A stretch of DNA of 32,446 nt, from contig JAEWIV010000316.1 in assembly GCA_023386865.1 (NCBI GenBank), positions 1 through 32,446 on the forward strand, written 5' to 3'. The translations under genes were made by a program, and so were the position numbers. The notes below the pieces were generated by a model. The model had not been told where the DNA came from and did not search any database. It saw nothing but the letters and a program-made list of their open reading frames with translations. This stretch comes from Pseudomonadota bacterium (lineage in GTDB: Bacteria; Pseudomonadota; Alphaproteobacteria; Reyranellales; Reyranellaceae). This document shows positions 1 through 8,288 of this stretch, piece after piece; within the stretch, counting starts at the first letter, position 1, and every line of letters begins with the position of its first letter.

Positions 1-16
1 GTCCGGAAGATCATGA

Positions 17-40
17 CGCGCCACTCCGCTGAGTGGCGCG
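17..40 (-). terminator. Hairpin after the lipoprotein gene
   Basis: A perfect 10-bp inverted repeat (17-26 with 31-40) with a 4-base loop begins 15 bases beyond the stop codon of the minus-strand lipoprotein gene. It has no clear run of T on the minus strand, so it is either a weak intrinsic terminator or an mRNA-stabilising 3' end for the long ABC/GMC operon. Confidence 0.5.
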
Positions 41-54
41 CTCCTGGCAATTGA

Positions 55-507
55 TCAGTTGATGTACAGGCCGTAGGCGTCGGCATCGTCCCAGGCGTCG
101 CCCCAGTCGAGGCCCGCCATTTCGGCCGTCGGATTGTAGGGATCGTTGGCGTCCTGATTGTACATCTGGTTGACCCGGCTATCGATCATCTGCGCCCGGC
201 CCTTCTTGATGAAGGTGTTGTAGGCGGTCTGGCTGCCGACATAGAGGCAGCCGCAGACATTCTGGTCGGGATAGACCCAGACCTGCTTGCCCTTGAAGGT
301 CGTCTGGGAAATGCGGTGCGCCGGCATCTTCTTGAAGGCTGCGACCTTGGCCGGCGTGTTGAGCGACAGTTTCTTGAAGCCCGAATCGGCGAGCAGGTTC
401 TCCTTGCTTTCCGGCTGGTAGCCCAGCGGGTTCGTCACGTCGGGCTTGCAGGCCGCGAGGCCGACAGCGAGTGCGGCAACGGATAGAAACGACATCAACG
501 GTTTCAC
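55..507 (-). CDS. Small lipoprotein of unknown function
   Basis: A 150-residue protein starting at a GTG codon (505-507). Its N-terminus is a lipoprotein signal: VKPLMSFL, a hydrophobic run, then the lipobox LAAC with the lipidation cysteine at residue 20. The mature part is polar, with CGC at about residues 85-87 and an acidic, aromatic C-terminus (DWGDAWDDADAYG). I do not recognise a family. It lies 17 bases downstream of the GMC oxidoreductase gene and is probably the last gene of that operon. An alternative ATG start lies four codons further in and would keep the lipobox. Membrane anchoring in the periplasm is inferred from the lipobox; no enzymatic role can be read from the sequence. Confidence 0.75.
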   Translation of the reverse strand: MKPLMSFLSVAALAVGLAACKPDVTNPLGYQPESKENLLADSGFKKLSLNTPAKVAAFKKMPAHRISQTTFKGKQVWVYPDQNVCGCLYVGSQTAYNTFIKKGRAQMIDSRVNQMYNQDANDPYNPTAEMAGLDWGDAWDDADAYGLYIN

Positions 508-524
508 CGCGGTCTCCCCCAAAG

Positions 525-2141
525 TTAGGCGGCAGCCTTCAGTCCGGCTTTCGCATCCTCTTTGATCATATCCGCCCCCTTCTCCGCCACCATGATCGTG
601 GGGGCGTTGGTGTTGCCCGAGGGCACGGTCGGCATGATCGAGGCGTCGACGACCCGGAGCCCGGCGATGCCGTGGACCCTGAGCCGATCGTCGACCACCG
701 CCATCGGATCGCTGCCCATCTTGCAGGTGCCGCAGACATGGTACGTCGTCTGGCCGGTCGCCCGGGCAAAATCGAGCCATTCGTCGTAGCTGTTCACGTC
801 CTTGCCCGGCTTGTTCTCGAAGGCGATGTACTTCTCCATCGACGGGTGCGAGACGATCCTGCGGGCGATCTGCATGCCGGCGACCGCGGCGTCGCGGTCG
901 ATCTGGGCACTGAGGAAGTTCGGTCGGATGGCGGGCTCCACGCCCGGCGTCGCCGACCTGATGTGGATCGAGCCGCGCGAATCGGGCCGGCACTGGCCGA
1001 TCACCACCGTCATGCCGGGCTCCTTCTCCAGCAGGCGCTTCTGGGCGGTGTCGTAGCTGGCATGGGCCATATGGAACTGCATGTCGGGCGACTCGAGGCC
1101 CGGTCGCGTGCGCACGAAGCCGTAGACCACGCCCGCCGTCAGCGCCAGCGCCCCGCGCCCGGTCGTGTAGTACTTGATGACCTCGCGCATCAGGTTGAGC
1201 CCGCGCGTCTGCTCGTTGAGCGTGATCGGCAGCTTGACCCGCCAGTTCATGCGCGGCGCGAAGTGATCGCCGTAATTCTCGCCGACGCCCTTGAGCTCGT
1301 GCTTCACCTCGATGCCGTGGCGGCGCAGCAGCTCGGGCTGGCCGATCCCGGAATGCTCCAGCACGCCCGGCGATTGCACGGCGCCGCACGACACGACGAC
1401 CTCGCACCCGGCACGCGCCTCGCGCGCCTGGCCGTGCACGGTGTAGGCGACGCCGACGCAGCGCTTGCCCTCGAGGATGACCTTGCTCACCAGGGCATCG
1501 GTCTGGATCGTGAGGTTCGCGCGATTGCGGATGGGATCGAGAAAGGCGCGCGCCGTCGACTGGCGCTTGCCGTTCTTCATCGTGACCTGATAGTAGCCGA
1601 AGCCCTCCTGGTCGCCGTTGTTGTAGTCCTTGTTCCTGGGATAGCCGCTCGCCACCGCCGCATCGATGAAGGCGTCGCAGAGCTCATGGGTGTCGCACAT
1701 GTCGGCGACGTTCAGCGGACCGCCCTTGCCGCGGCTGTCGTCGCCGCCGCGCTCGAAATTCTCCGACTTCTTGAAGTAGGGCAGGATCTGCGAATAGGAC
1801 CAGCCGCGATTGCCGAGCTGACCCCAGGTCTCGTAGTCGAGAGGCTGGCCGCGAACGTAGAGCATGCCGTTGATCGAGCTCGAGCCCCCGAGCGTGCGGC
1901 CGCGCGGACAGGGGATGCGCCGTCCGGCCATGCCCTCCTCGGCCTCCATCTCGAAGTTCCAGTTGAAGGTCTTGTGGTTGAGCAGCTTGGTGAAGCCCGC
2001 CGGGATGTCGATCCACATCGACTTGTCGCTTGGCCCCGCCTCCAGCAGCAGGACCTTTACGCCCGGATCCTCGGTCAATCGGTTGGCCAGAACGCAGCCT
2101 GCCGAGCCGCCGCCCACGATCACATAGTCGAAATCCGCCAT
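525..2141 (-). CDS. GMC-family FAD oxidoreductase (choline dehydrogenase-like)
   Basis: A 538-residue protein of normal length for bacterial GMC alcohol dehydrogenases. The N-terminal Rossmann motif is VIVGGGSAGCVLANRL (about residues 7-22). The family signature GRTLGGSSSINGMLYVRG follows at residues 81-98. The C-terminal active site has His468 (YHVCGTCKMG) and Asn512 in GNTNAPT, matching the His/Asn pair of choline oxidase. The expected reaction is FAD-dependent oxidation of a primary or secondary alcohol. Many members are annotated as choline dehydrogenase, but the substrate cannot be read here. No signal peptide is seen, so it should be cytoplasmic. A GAGGAGG-like site precedes the ATG. 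It follows the peptide-type ABC genes on the same strand, which suggests that it oxidises a compound imported by them (inference). Confidence 0.93.
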   Translation of the reverse strand: MADFDYVIVGGGSAGCVLANRLTEDPGVKVLLLEAGPSDKSMWIDIPAGFTKLLNHKTFNWNFEMEAEEGMAGRRIPCPRGRTLGGSSSINGMLYVRGQPLDYETWGQLGNRGWSYSQILPYFKKSENFERGGDDSRGKGGPLNVADMCDTHELCDAFIDAAVASGYPRNKDYNNGDQEGFGYYQVTMKNGKRQSTARAFLDPIRNRANLTIQTDALVSKVILEGKRCVGVAYTVHGQAREARAGCEVVVSCGAVQSPGVLEHSGIGQPELLRRHGIEVKHELKGVGENYGDHFAPRMNWRVKLPITLNEQTRGLNLMREVIKYYTTGRGALALTAGVVYGFVRTRPGLESPDMQFHMAHASYDTAQKRLLEKEPGMTVVIGQCRPDSRGSIHIRSATPGVEPAIRPNFLSAQIDRDAAVAGMQIARRIVSHPSMEKYIAFENKPGKDVNSYDEWLDFARATGQTTYHVCGTCKMGSDPMAVVDDRLRVHGIAGLRVVDASIMPTVPSGNTNAPTIMVAEKGADMIKEDAKAGLKAAA

Positions 2142-2171
2142 GGCGCTGGTTTCCTCCTCAACGGAGGCAGT

Positions 2172-3149
2172 CTAACGCAAATGACAGGAAACTTGATGGC
2201 CCGGAGCGATTTCGCGAAGCGGTGGCGATTCGACCCGGCACCGTTCGACCGCGTAGGGGCATCGGGTGTGGAAGTGGCAGCCGGGCGGCGGCCGCACGGG
2301 GCTCGGCACGTCGCCTTGCAGGACCATCTTCTTGCGGCGGATGGCGGGGTCGGGAACCGGGACCGCCGACAGCAGGGCCTCGGTGTAGGGGTGCTGCGGC
2401 CGGGTGAAGATCGAGCGCGTGTCGGCATATTCGACGATGCGGCCGAGATACATCACGGCGATCTGGTGGCTGATGTGCTCCACCACCGCAAGATTGTGCG
2501 AGATGAAGAGATAGGAGAGCTGGCGCTCGCGCTGCAGGTCCTGCAGGAGGTTGATGACCTGCGCCTGGATCGACACGTCGAGCGCCGAAACCGGCTCGTC
2601 GCCGACGATCAGCTTGGGCCCGAGCGCGAGCGCGCGGGCGATGCCGATCCGCTGGCGCTGGCCGCCCGAGAACTGGTGGGGGTAGTTGCTCATCTGCGCC
2701 GGCCTCAGGCCGACGCGGGCGAACAGCGCCGACACCTGCTCCTCACGCTGCTTGCGGCTGGCGACGCCATGGACCAGCAACGGTTCGCCCACGATCTCGC
2801 CCGCCGTCATGCGCGGGTTGAGCGAGGAGAACGGGTCCTGGAAGATGATCTGCATCTCGGCCCGGTAGGGCCGCATCTCGGACTTCGACAGGCCGGTGAT
2901 CTCGGTGCCGCTCACCTTCACCGACCCCGAGGTCGGCTCGATCAGGCGCAGCACGGCGCGGCCGGCGGTGGTCTTGCCGCAGCCGCTCTCGCCCACCAGG
3001 CCCAGCGTCTCGCCGACGCCGATCGAGAAGCTGACGCCGTCGACGGCGTAGACGTGCCCGACCGTGCGGCGCAGCAGCCCCTTGCGCACCGGGAAGTGCT
3101 TCTTGAGGTCCGAGACCTCGAGCACGGGCATGTTGGCCGCGGGGCTCAT
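2172..3149 (-). CDS. Oligopeptide/dipeptide ABC transporter ATPase (DppF/OppF type)
   Basis: A 325-residue ATPase that energises uptake through the two permeases encoded upstream. It shows Walker A (GESGCGKTT), the signature FSGGQRQR, Walker B (LIVGDEP) with SALD, and a switch His (FISHNL). The cysteine-containing C-terminal oligopeptide-transporter extension (GCHFHTRCPYAVERC) is typical of DppD/DppF/OppD/OppF. The start is set at 3149 because its ATG overlaps the TGA of the preceding ATPase gene (ATGA), which signals coupled translation. Earlier in-frame codons lie inside that gene. The substrate could be peptides, nickel, glycosides or other organics; the family does not say which. Confidence 0.93.
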   Translation of the reverse strand: MSPAANMPVLEVSDLKKHFPVRKGLLRRTVGHVYAVDGVSFSIGVGETLGLVGESGCGKTTAGRAVLRLIEPTSGSVKVSGTEITGLSKSEMRPYRAEMQIIFQDPFSSLNPRMTAGEIVGEPLLVHGVASRKQREEQVSALFARVGLRPAQMSNYPHQFSGGQRQRIGIARALALGPKLIVGDEPVSALDVSIQAQVINLLQDLQRERQLSYLFISHNLAVVEHISHQIAVMYLGRIVEYADTRSIFTRPQHPYTEALLSAVPVPDPAIRRKKMVLQGDVPSPVRPPPGCHFHTRCPYAVERCRVESPPLREIAPGHQVSCHLR

Positions 3150-4144
3150 GCGCCGCCCTCGTCGCTGTGCCAGCATGCCGCCCAATGGCCGGTCTTCTTC
3201 TGTTCGTAGACGGGCCGTTCGCGGCGGCAGAGCTCGTCGGCCTTGTTGCAGCGCGGCGCGAAGGCGCAGCCTTCGGGCAGGTCGAACAGCGGCGGCACGA
3301 TGCCCGGTATCTCCTGCAGGCGCGCGGCGTTGCGCACGGCCTCGCCGCGCATCAGGTCGAGGCGCGGGATCGAGGCCAGCAGACCCACCGTGTAGGGATG
3401 CAGCGGCCGGGCGAACAGTTCGCCGACCTCCGCCTCCTCGACCTTGCGGCCGGCATACATGACGATGACGCGGCGCGCCGTCTCGGCGACGACGCCGAGA
3501 TCGTGGGTGATCAGGATCACCGCCGCGCCGAACTCCCGCTGCAGCTCGACGATCAGCTCCAGGATCTGCGCCTGGATGGTGACGTCGAGCGCCGTCGTCG
3601 GCTCGTCGGCGATCAGCACCTTGGGATTGCAGGCCAACGCCATCGCGATCATGGCGCGCTGGCGCATGCCGCCGGAGAGCTGGTGGGGATATTCCTTGGC
3701 GCGCTGGGCAGGCTCGGGAATGCGCACCAGATCGAGCATCTCGACGGCGCGCTTCATGGCGGCCTTGCGATCCATGTCGCGGTGCAGGATCAGCGCCTCG
3801 GCGATCTGCTTGCCGATGGTCATCACCGGATTGAGCGACGTCATCGGCTCCTGGAAGATCATCGAGATGTCGTTGCCGCGCACGCGCCGCATCTCCTCCT
3901 CGCTGATCTTCAGGAGGTCGCGGCCGCCGAGCCTGATCGAGCCCGAGACGATGCGTCCGGGTGGATCGGGTATGAGGCGCATCAGCGACAGGGCCGTCAT
4001 GCTCTTGCCGCAGCCGCTTTCGCCCACGATGGCCAGTGTCTCGCCCGACGCCACCTGGAAGTCGACCCCGTCGACCGCCTTGACGATGCCCTGCCGCGTA
4101 TAGAACCAGGTGCCGAGGTCCTCGACCTCGAGAAGAGCGCTCAT
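3146..4144 (-). CDS. Oligopeptide/dipeptide ABC transporter ATPase (DppD/OppD type)
   Basis: A 332-residue ATPase partner of the next gene. It has Walker A (GESGCGKSM), signature LSGGMRQR, Walker B (VLIADEP) with TALD, the switch His (LITHDL), and a Cys-containing C-terminal extension (GCAFAPRC). The ATG at 4142-4144 overlaps the TGA of the upstream permease gene in the ATGA arrangement. The stop likewise overlaps the start of the DppF-type gene, so the permease and both ATPases form one translationally coupled block. The final Walker A position is Met (GKSM), as is common for DppD/OppD proteins, where Ser/Thr precedes it. Confidence 0.93.
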   Translation of the reverse strand: MSALLEVEDLGTWFYTRQGIVKAVDGVDFQVASGETLAIVGESGCGKSMTALSLMRLIPDPPGRIVSGSIRLGGRDLLKISEEEMRRVRGNDISMIFQEPMTSLNPVMTIGKQIAEALILHRDMDRKAAMKRAVEMLDLVRIPEPAQRAKEYPHQLSGGMRQRAMIAMALACNPKVLIADEPTTALDVTIQAQILELIVELQREFGAAVILITHDLGVVAETARRVIVMYAGRKVEEAEVGELFARPLHPYTVGLLASIPRLDLMRGEAVRNAARLQEIPGIVPPLFDLPEGCAFAPRCNKADELCRRERPVYEQKKTGHWAACWHSDEGGA

Positions 4145-5034
4145 GAACGCTGTCTCGGATCGAGGATGTCGCGCAGGGCGTCGCCCAGCAGGTTGGTGCC
4201 GAACACCGTGAGGCTGATGGCGACGCCGGGGAAGATCACCAGCCACGGCGCCGTGCGGACGTACTCGGCGGCGGATTCGGACAGCATGCGGCCCCATGAG
4301 GGATAGGGTTCGGGAATGCCGAGCCCGAGGAACGAGAGCGAGGCTTCGACGAGGATGGCCGAGCCGAGCTGGGCGGTCGCCAGCACGATCAGCGGCGCCA
4401 GGGTGTTGGGCAGCACGTGGCGTACGGCAATGCGCAGCTCGCCCATGCCGACGGCGCGGGCCGCCTCGACGAACGGCTGCTCGCGCAACGACAGCGTGCT
4501 CGAGCGTACGACGCGGGCGACGGTCGGCACCAGCGGGATGGCGATGGCGATGATGGTGTTCTCGAGCGACGGGCCGAGCGCCGCGGCCATGACCAGGGCC
4601 ATGACCAGCAACGGCAACGACTGCATGATGTCCAACAGGCGCTGCGTCAGGAGATCGAAGGCGCCGCCGAGATAGCCGCTCATCAGGCCAATCGAGACGC
4701 CGAGCACGCCGCCCAACAGCGTAGCGCCCGCGCCGACGGCGAGCGAGATGCGGGCGCCGTAGACGATGCGGCTGAACATGTCGCGGCCCATGAAGTCGGC
4801 GCCCAGCCAGAACACGCTGCCGGGCCGGGCGAGCGAGGCTTTGGCGTCTGTCGCCGTCGGATCGAACGGAGCGATGAAATTGGCAAAAACGGCAGTCAGC
4901 ACGAAGGTCAGCACGATCACCGCGCCGATCGCGCCCAGCGGGTAGCGCCGCGCCAGGAAACTGAGCTGGCCGCCAAGGCCGGTGATGTTGGCGCCGGCGC
5001 GGGCTAGTTCGGCATCATGATCGATGGTCGTCAT
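4141..5034 (-). CDS. Peptide-type ABC transporter permease (DppC type)
   Basis: A 297-residue inner-membrane permease with an N-terminal cytoplasmic tail followed by several hydrophobic segments. One lies near residues 35-57 and the rest through the C-terminal half. The cytoplasmic coupling loop carries the EAA-like motif EAARAVGMGELRIAVRHVLP, which docks on the ATPases. An N-terminal extension before the first membrane segment is usual for DppC/OppC. The gene starts three bases after the stop of the DppB-type gene, so they are co-translated. With that protein it forms the heterodimeric channel. Confidence 0.92.
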   Translation of the reverse strand: MTTIDHDAELARAGANITGLGGQLSFLARRYPLGAIGAVIVLTFVLTAVFANFIAPFDPTATDAKASLARPGSVFWLGADFMGRDMFSRIVYGARISLAVGAGATLLGGVLGVSIGLMSGYLGGAFDLLTQRLLDIMQSLPLLVMALVMAAALGPSLENTIIAIAIPLVPTVARVVRSSTLSLREQPFVEAARAVGMGELRIAVRHVLPNTLAPLIVLATAQLGSAILVEASLSFLGLGIPEPYPSWGRMLSESAAEYVRTAPWLVIFPGVAISLTVFGTNLLGDALRDILDPRQRS

Positions 5035-5037
5035 CGT

Positions 5038-5985
5038 TCAGTCCGCGTACTTGATGCGTGGGTCGAGGACCATGTAGGCCATGTCGACCAGGAAGTTGAC
5101 CGTGACCACCACGAAGGCGATCAGCATGACGAGGTTCTGCACGATCGGATAGTCGCGCCAGCGGATCGCCTCGACCAGGAAGCGGGCGACGCCGGGGATG
5201 TTGAACACGGTCTCGGTGACGATCAGGCCGCCCACCAGGAAGGCCGCCTCGATGCCGATGATGGTGACCACCGGCAGGAGCGCGTTGCGCAGGGCGTGGT
5301 TGTAGTTGACCGATGTGTTGGTGGCGCCCTTGGAGCGGGCCGTGCGGATGTAGTCCTGGCGCATCACCTCGAGCATGGAAGAGCGCGTCAGGCGCATGAT
5401 CAGCGCCGAACTTCGAAAACCGACGACGGCCGCGGGAATGGCGAGAAGCCCGACATCCTGCAGGAAGCCGCGCGGCTCGTTGGTGTAGATCGGGATGGTG
5501 CCGAACCAGTGCACGGCGGCCATCAGCACCAGCAGGCCGAGCCAGAACGACGGCAGCGACAGGCCGCTCAGGCTGATCACGCGCAATGAATAGTCGAGGG
5601 TCGTGTTCTGGCGCACCGCGCTGATGACGCCGAACGGCACGCCGAGGATGATCGAGAAGAACAGGGCGAGCAGCGTCAGCTTGGCGCTGATCGGTATGCG
5701 CGGGGCGATCTCCTCGATGGCGGGCCGCTCCGAGACGTAGGCGAAGCCGAGGTCGCCGCGCGAGAGCCCGCCGATCCACTGGCCGTATTGCTCGAGGATC
5801 GGGCGGTCGAGGCCGAGCTCCTTGGCGATCTTGGCCTTCTCCTTGGCGTCGGCGATGCCCGCGGCATCGACCAGGATGTCGGCGATGTCGCCCGGCACCA
5901 GGCGCAACATCACGAAGATCAGCACCGACATTCCGAACAGGGTCAGCGCCATCAGCAGGAAGCGGCGAACGAGGTAGGAGCCCAT
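5038..5985 (-). CDS. Peptide-type ABC transporter permease (DppB type)
   Basis: A 315-residue inner-membrane permease. It begins with the DppB hallmark MGSYLVRRFLLM, a membrane segment, and LRLVPGD. Later hydrophobic helices surround the coupling loop RTARSKGATNTSVNYNHALR. A strong ribosome-binding site (AGGAGG, 4 bases before ATG) supports the start. It is the first gene of the membrane/ATPase block and lies 177 bases after the binding-protein gene, with a large palindrome between them. That spacing and structure probably allow more binding protein than permease to be made (inference). Confidence 0.92.
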   Translation of the reverse strand: MGSYLVRRFLLMALTLFGMSVLIFVMLRLVPGDIADILVDAAGIADAKEKAKIAKELGLDRPILEQYGQWIGGLSRGDLGFAYVSERPAIEEIAPRIPISAKLTLLALFFSIILGVPFGVISAVRQNTTLDYSLRVISLSGLSLPSFWLGLLVLMAAVHWFGTIPIYTNEPRGFLQDVGLLAIPAAVVGFRSSALIMRLTRSSMLEVMRQDYIRTARSKGATNTSVNYNHALRNALLPVVTIIGIEAAFLVGGLIVTETVFNIPGVARFLVEAIRWRDYPIVQNLVMLIAFVVVTVNFLVDMAYMVLDPRIKYAD

Positions 5986-6003
5986 CAGTCCTCCTGCAGT
6001 CTT

Positions 6004-6113
6004 CCTCCCCGCCCATAGCGCGGGGAGGTGTCAGCGACGCGGACGGAGGGGTCATGAACAGCAGCGATGACGCCCCTGACCCCTCTGTCGCCGTTTGACG
6101 GCGACACCTCCCC
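6004..6113. repeat. REP-like compound palindrome between binding-protein and permease genes
   Basis: Several nested inverted repeats fill this gap. A 9-bp stem CCTCCCCGC/GCGGGGAGG sits at 6004-6012 and 6020-6028. An outer long-range pair GGGGAGGTGTC (6022-6032) matches GACACCTCCCC (6103-6113). Inside is ACGGAGGGGTCA (6043-6054) against TGACCCCTCTGT (6077-6088), with one mismatch, and a 7-bp hairpin GTCGCCG/CGGCGAC (6087-6093, 6099-6105). The CCTCCCC...GGGGAGG core recurs at 12535-12560. This looks like a dispersed extragenic palindromic element rather than a simple terminator. It may protect the 3' end of the binding-protein mRNA. Confidence 0.75.
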
Positions 6114-6162
6114 ACCGCGTGGGCAGGAATGAGGATGTCGAGGGCGGCAGCGCACGATGTTC

Positions 6163-7761
6163 CTACCGATCCAGCCAGATGTCTTCGAAGCGCCAGCCGT
6201 TGTAGATGCTGTTGTGCTGCAGCACGAGACCCTTGAGCTGCGGCGTCCAGCAGGTGTTGGCGACGTTATGGTTGATCACCGGGCGCGCGCCGTCCTCGGC
6301 GAGCTTCTTCTCGATCTCCCAAACGATCTTCCGGCGCTTCTCGCGGTCGAGCTCGGCCGACTGCTTCTCGATCAGCGCATCGACCTCGGGGTTCTTGTAG
6401 GCCGTGTAGTTGCGATCCGAGCTCGAATGGAAGTTCTCGTAGAAGGCGGTGTCGGGATCGTCGACGCCGCCGCCGGTCAGGTTCATGCCGACCGAGTAGT
6501 CCTTGCGCTGGATCTTGTTGTACCAGACCGTGGTGTCGATCGGATCGAGCTCGGCCTCGATGTTGATGGCCTTGAGCTGGTCGATCAGGATGACCGCCGG
6601 ATCGCGATAGATCGCGATGTTGCGCGTCGAGACCTTGATCTTGAGCGGCTTGTCCTTGGTGTAGCCGAGCTTCTCCATGATCGCGCGGGCCTCGGCGCGG
6701 TTCTTGTCGATGCTGGCGCCGAAGCCCGGCAGGGTCTCCAGCACCTCCTTGGGCATGCCCCAGATGCCGGATGGCGGCGGCAGCATGACGGCGCCGGCGA
6801 GCGCATGGCCCTCGAACAGGATGTCGTTGAAGGGCTTCTGGTCGATCGCCAGAACCAGCGCGCGGCGCAGCTCCGGCTTGTCGAACGGCGGCGCGTCGCG
6901 GTTGACCAGGATGTTGGTGTTGACGTTGGTCGGCCGCGACTCGCAGACGGCGTCGGGTTTCTGCGCCTTGACGTCCTTCAGCATCGGGAAGGTGACGTCG
7001 GAATCGAAAGTCATATCGAATTCGCCGGCGACGAAGCCCAGGGTGCGCGTGCTGCGGTTGGGCACGATCTTCCAGTCGATGGCGTCGAGATACGGCCGAT
7101 CCTTCTTCCAGTAGTCGGGATTGCGGACCAGCTTGATCAGCTCGTTGCGCTTGAAGTCGACGACCTTGAACGGGCCGGTCCCGATCGGCTTGGAGCGCAT
7201 GTCGCGGCCCTGGGCGTGACAGGCGTAGACCGGCGAATAGCCAGCCGCCAGCATCGACAGGAACGACGGCTGCGGCCGGCCGAGCACGAAGGTCACTTCG
7301 GTGTCGGAGCCGACGGTCACGTCCTTGAGATTGCTGTACCAGACCTTGCGCGGATTCTTGCGGATCAGGTCGGACTTCTCGTCGGCCTTGCCGATCAGGG
7401 CGTCCCACGTGCACTTCACGTCCTTGGCCGAGAACGGCTTGCCGTCGTGCCACTTGACGCCGGTGCGCAGCTTGAGGGTGAGCTTGGTCTGGTCGGAGCT
7501 CCACGACCAGCTTTCGGCCAGGTCCGGCACGATCTTGTCGGGGCTGTTGACCTTCTCCTTGGGGTCGAACATCACGAGGTTGTTGAACACCGCCATGAAC
7601 GGCTGGACGACCGAGATCGTCGCCTCCTCGTGGATCGAGGCGCTGGGCGGGTTGTCGCGATGGGAAATCTTCAGGGTGCCGCCCTGCTTCTGGGCAAAGG
7701 CCGGAGCCGCCAGCATGAGCACAGCAAGACTCCCGGCCGCCAACGCCACGCGTGAACGCAT
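6163..7761 (-). CDS. Peptide-type ABC transporter substrate-binding protein (SBP_bac_5 family)
   Basis: A 532-residue periplasmic binding protein, the usual size for the DppA/OppA class. The start at 7761 is chosen because GGGAGG lies just upstream and it gives a clean Sec signal peptide (MRSRVALAAG, then a hydrophobic run ending in APAFA before QKQGG). An upstream extension to 7848 would disturb this. The mature protein shows the family pattern with GGTLKIS at the N-terminus, LAESW, LRTGVKWHDGKPF and IGTGPFKV. It captures the ligand for the permease genes downstream. The ligand is unknown; peptides, opines and sugar acids are all possible for this family. Confidence 0.93.
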   Translation of the reverse strand: MRSRVALAAGSLAVLMLAAPAFAQKQGGTLKISHRDNPPSASIHEEATISVVQPFMAVFNNLVMFDPKEKVNSPDKIVPDLAESWSWSSDQTKLTLKLRTGVKWHDGKPFSAKDVKCTWDALIGKADEKSDLIRKNPRKVWYSNLKDVTVGSDTEVTFVLGRPQPSFLSMLAAGYSPVYACHAQGRDMRSKPIGTGPFKVVDFKRNELIKLVRNPDYWKKDRPYLDAIDWKIVPNRSTRTLGFVAGEFDMTFDSDVTFPMLKDVKAQKPDAVCESRPTNVNTNILVNRDAPPFDKPELRRALVLAIDQKPFNDILFEGHALAGAVMLPPPSGIWGMPKEVLETLPGFGASIDKNRAEARAIMEKLGYTKDKPLKIKVSTRNIAIYRDPAVILIDQLKAINIEAELDPIDTTVWYNKIQRKDYSVGMNLTGGGVDDPDTAFYENFHSSSDRNYTAYKNPEVDALIEKQSAELDREKRRKIVWEIEKKLAEDGARPVINHNVANTCWTPQLKGLVLQHNSIYNGWRFEDIWLDR

Positions 7762-7781
7762 CAATTTCCTCCCAAGGACGT

Positions 7782-7800
7782 GCGCCCGTTGGATGGGCGC
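7782..7800 (-). promoter_or_regulatory. Hairpin in the leader of the binding-protein gene
   Basis: A perfect 6-bp stem (GCGCCC 7782-7787 with GGGCGC 7795-7800) and 7-base loop lie between the VOC gene and the binding-protein gene. It sits about 20 bases upstream of the start codon, beyond the GGGAGG site. It could end VOC transcription or shape the 5' leader of the transporter mRNA. No T-tract follows and no convincing -35/-10 pair was found. Confidence 0.3.
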
Positions 7801-7871
7801 TGTTCTTTCCCCGTGCCCGGAGGCTATCATAACCTCTGCAATGGCCAAGGCTTATTGCACCGCTGCATCGC

Positions 7872-8249
7872 TCAGCGGGCCGGACCTTTCAATTCGATCT
7901 GATTGCCTTCCGGATCATGGAAATAGACCGACGGTCCGTTGCCTTCCGCGCCGTAGCGCTCGACCGTTTCGCCGACCGACACCCCGAAAGGGGCCAGACG
8001 CGCGACGATGTCGTCGCGGTCGAACGGCTCCACGCGGAAGCAGAGGTGGTCCATGTTGGCTGCGCCCGCCGGTCGCTCGGCGGCGATCAGGTCGAGCAGC
8101 GAGGCGCCGGCGCGCATCTGCACCAGGCTGATGCGGTCGAGCCTCCGCTCGACGTTGAAACCGAGCGCCTGCTCGTAGAAACGGACCATGCCGGGCAGGT
8201 CGCGGCAGCGCAGCACGACATGGTCGATTCGTTCGACATGGAAGGTCAT
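7872..8249 (-). CDS. VOC-family (glyoxalase/dioxygenase-like) protein
   Basis: A 125-residue single VOC module. The pattern IDHVVLRCRDLPGMVRFYEQ at residues 8-27 carries the first metal-ligand position (His10). LGFNVERR follows, then MDHLCFRVE with a second His (His68), and YFHDPEGNQIEL at about residues 109-120 carries the closing Glu. This is the usual layout of glyoxalase I/fosfomycin-resistance/dioxygenase relatives. Such proteins bind a divalent metal and usually act as dimers. The reaction cannot be told from sequence. It lies head to head with the HpaI-type aldolase gene, with only 39 bases between starts. Confidence 0.9.
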   Translation of the reverse strand: MTFHVERIDHVVLRCRDLPGMVRFYEQALGFNVERRLDRISLVQMRAGASLLDLIAAERPAGAANMDHLCFRVEPFDRDDIVARLAPFGVSVGETVERYGAEGNGPSVYFHDPEGNQIELKGPAR

Positions 8250-8288
8250 GGCGTCTAGCCTACCCCAAAATCGGCGGAAGGGGGAAAC

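Noticed and set aside
471..3209. A 912-codon open frame on the plus strand opposite the GMC and DppF genes
   Set aside because: It is antisense to clearly recognised genes, has the Ala/Arg/His/Asp-rich composition of high-GC shadow frames, and shows no family motif.
6157..7755. A 532-codon plus-strand frame opposite the peptide-binding protein
   Set aside because: Nearly mirrors the real gene and has the Asp/Val/Leu/Arg composition of antisense translation.
7801..7860. A TATGAT -10-like hexamer upstream of the peptide-binding protein gene
   Set aside because: No acceptable -35 hexamer is found 16-18 bases away, so it is not reported as a promoter.
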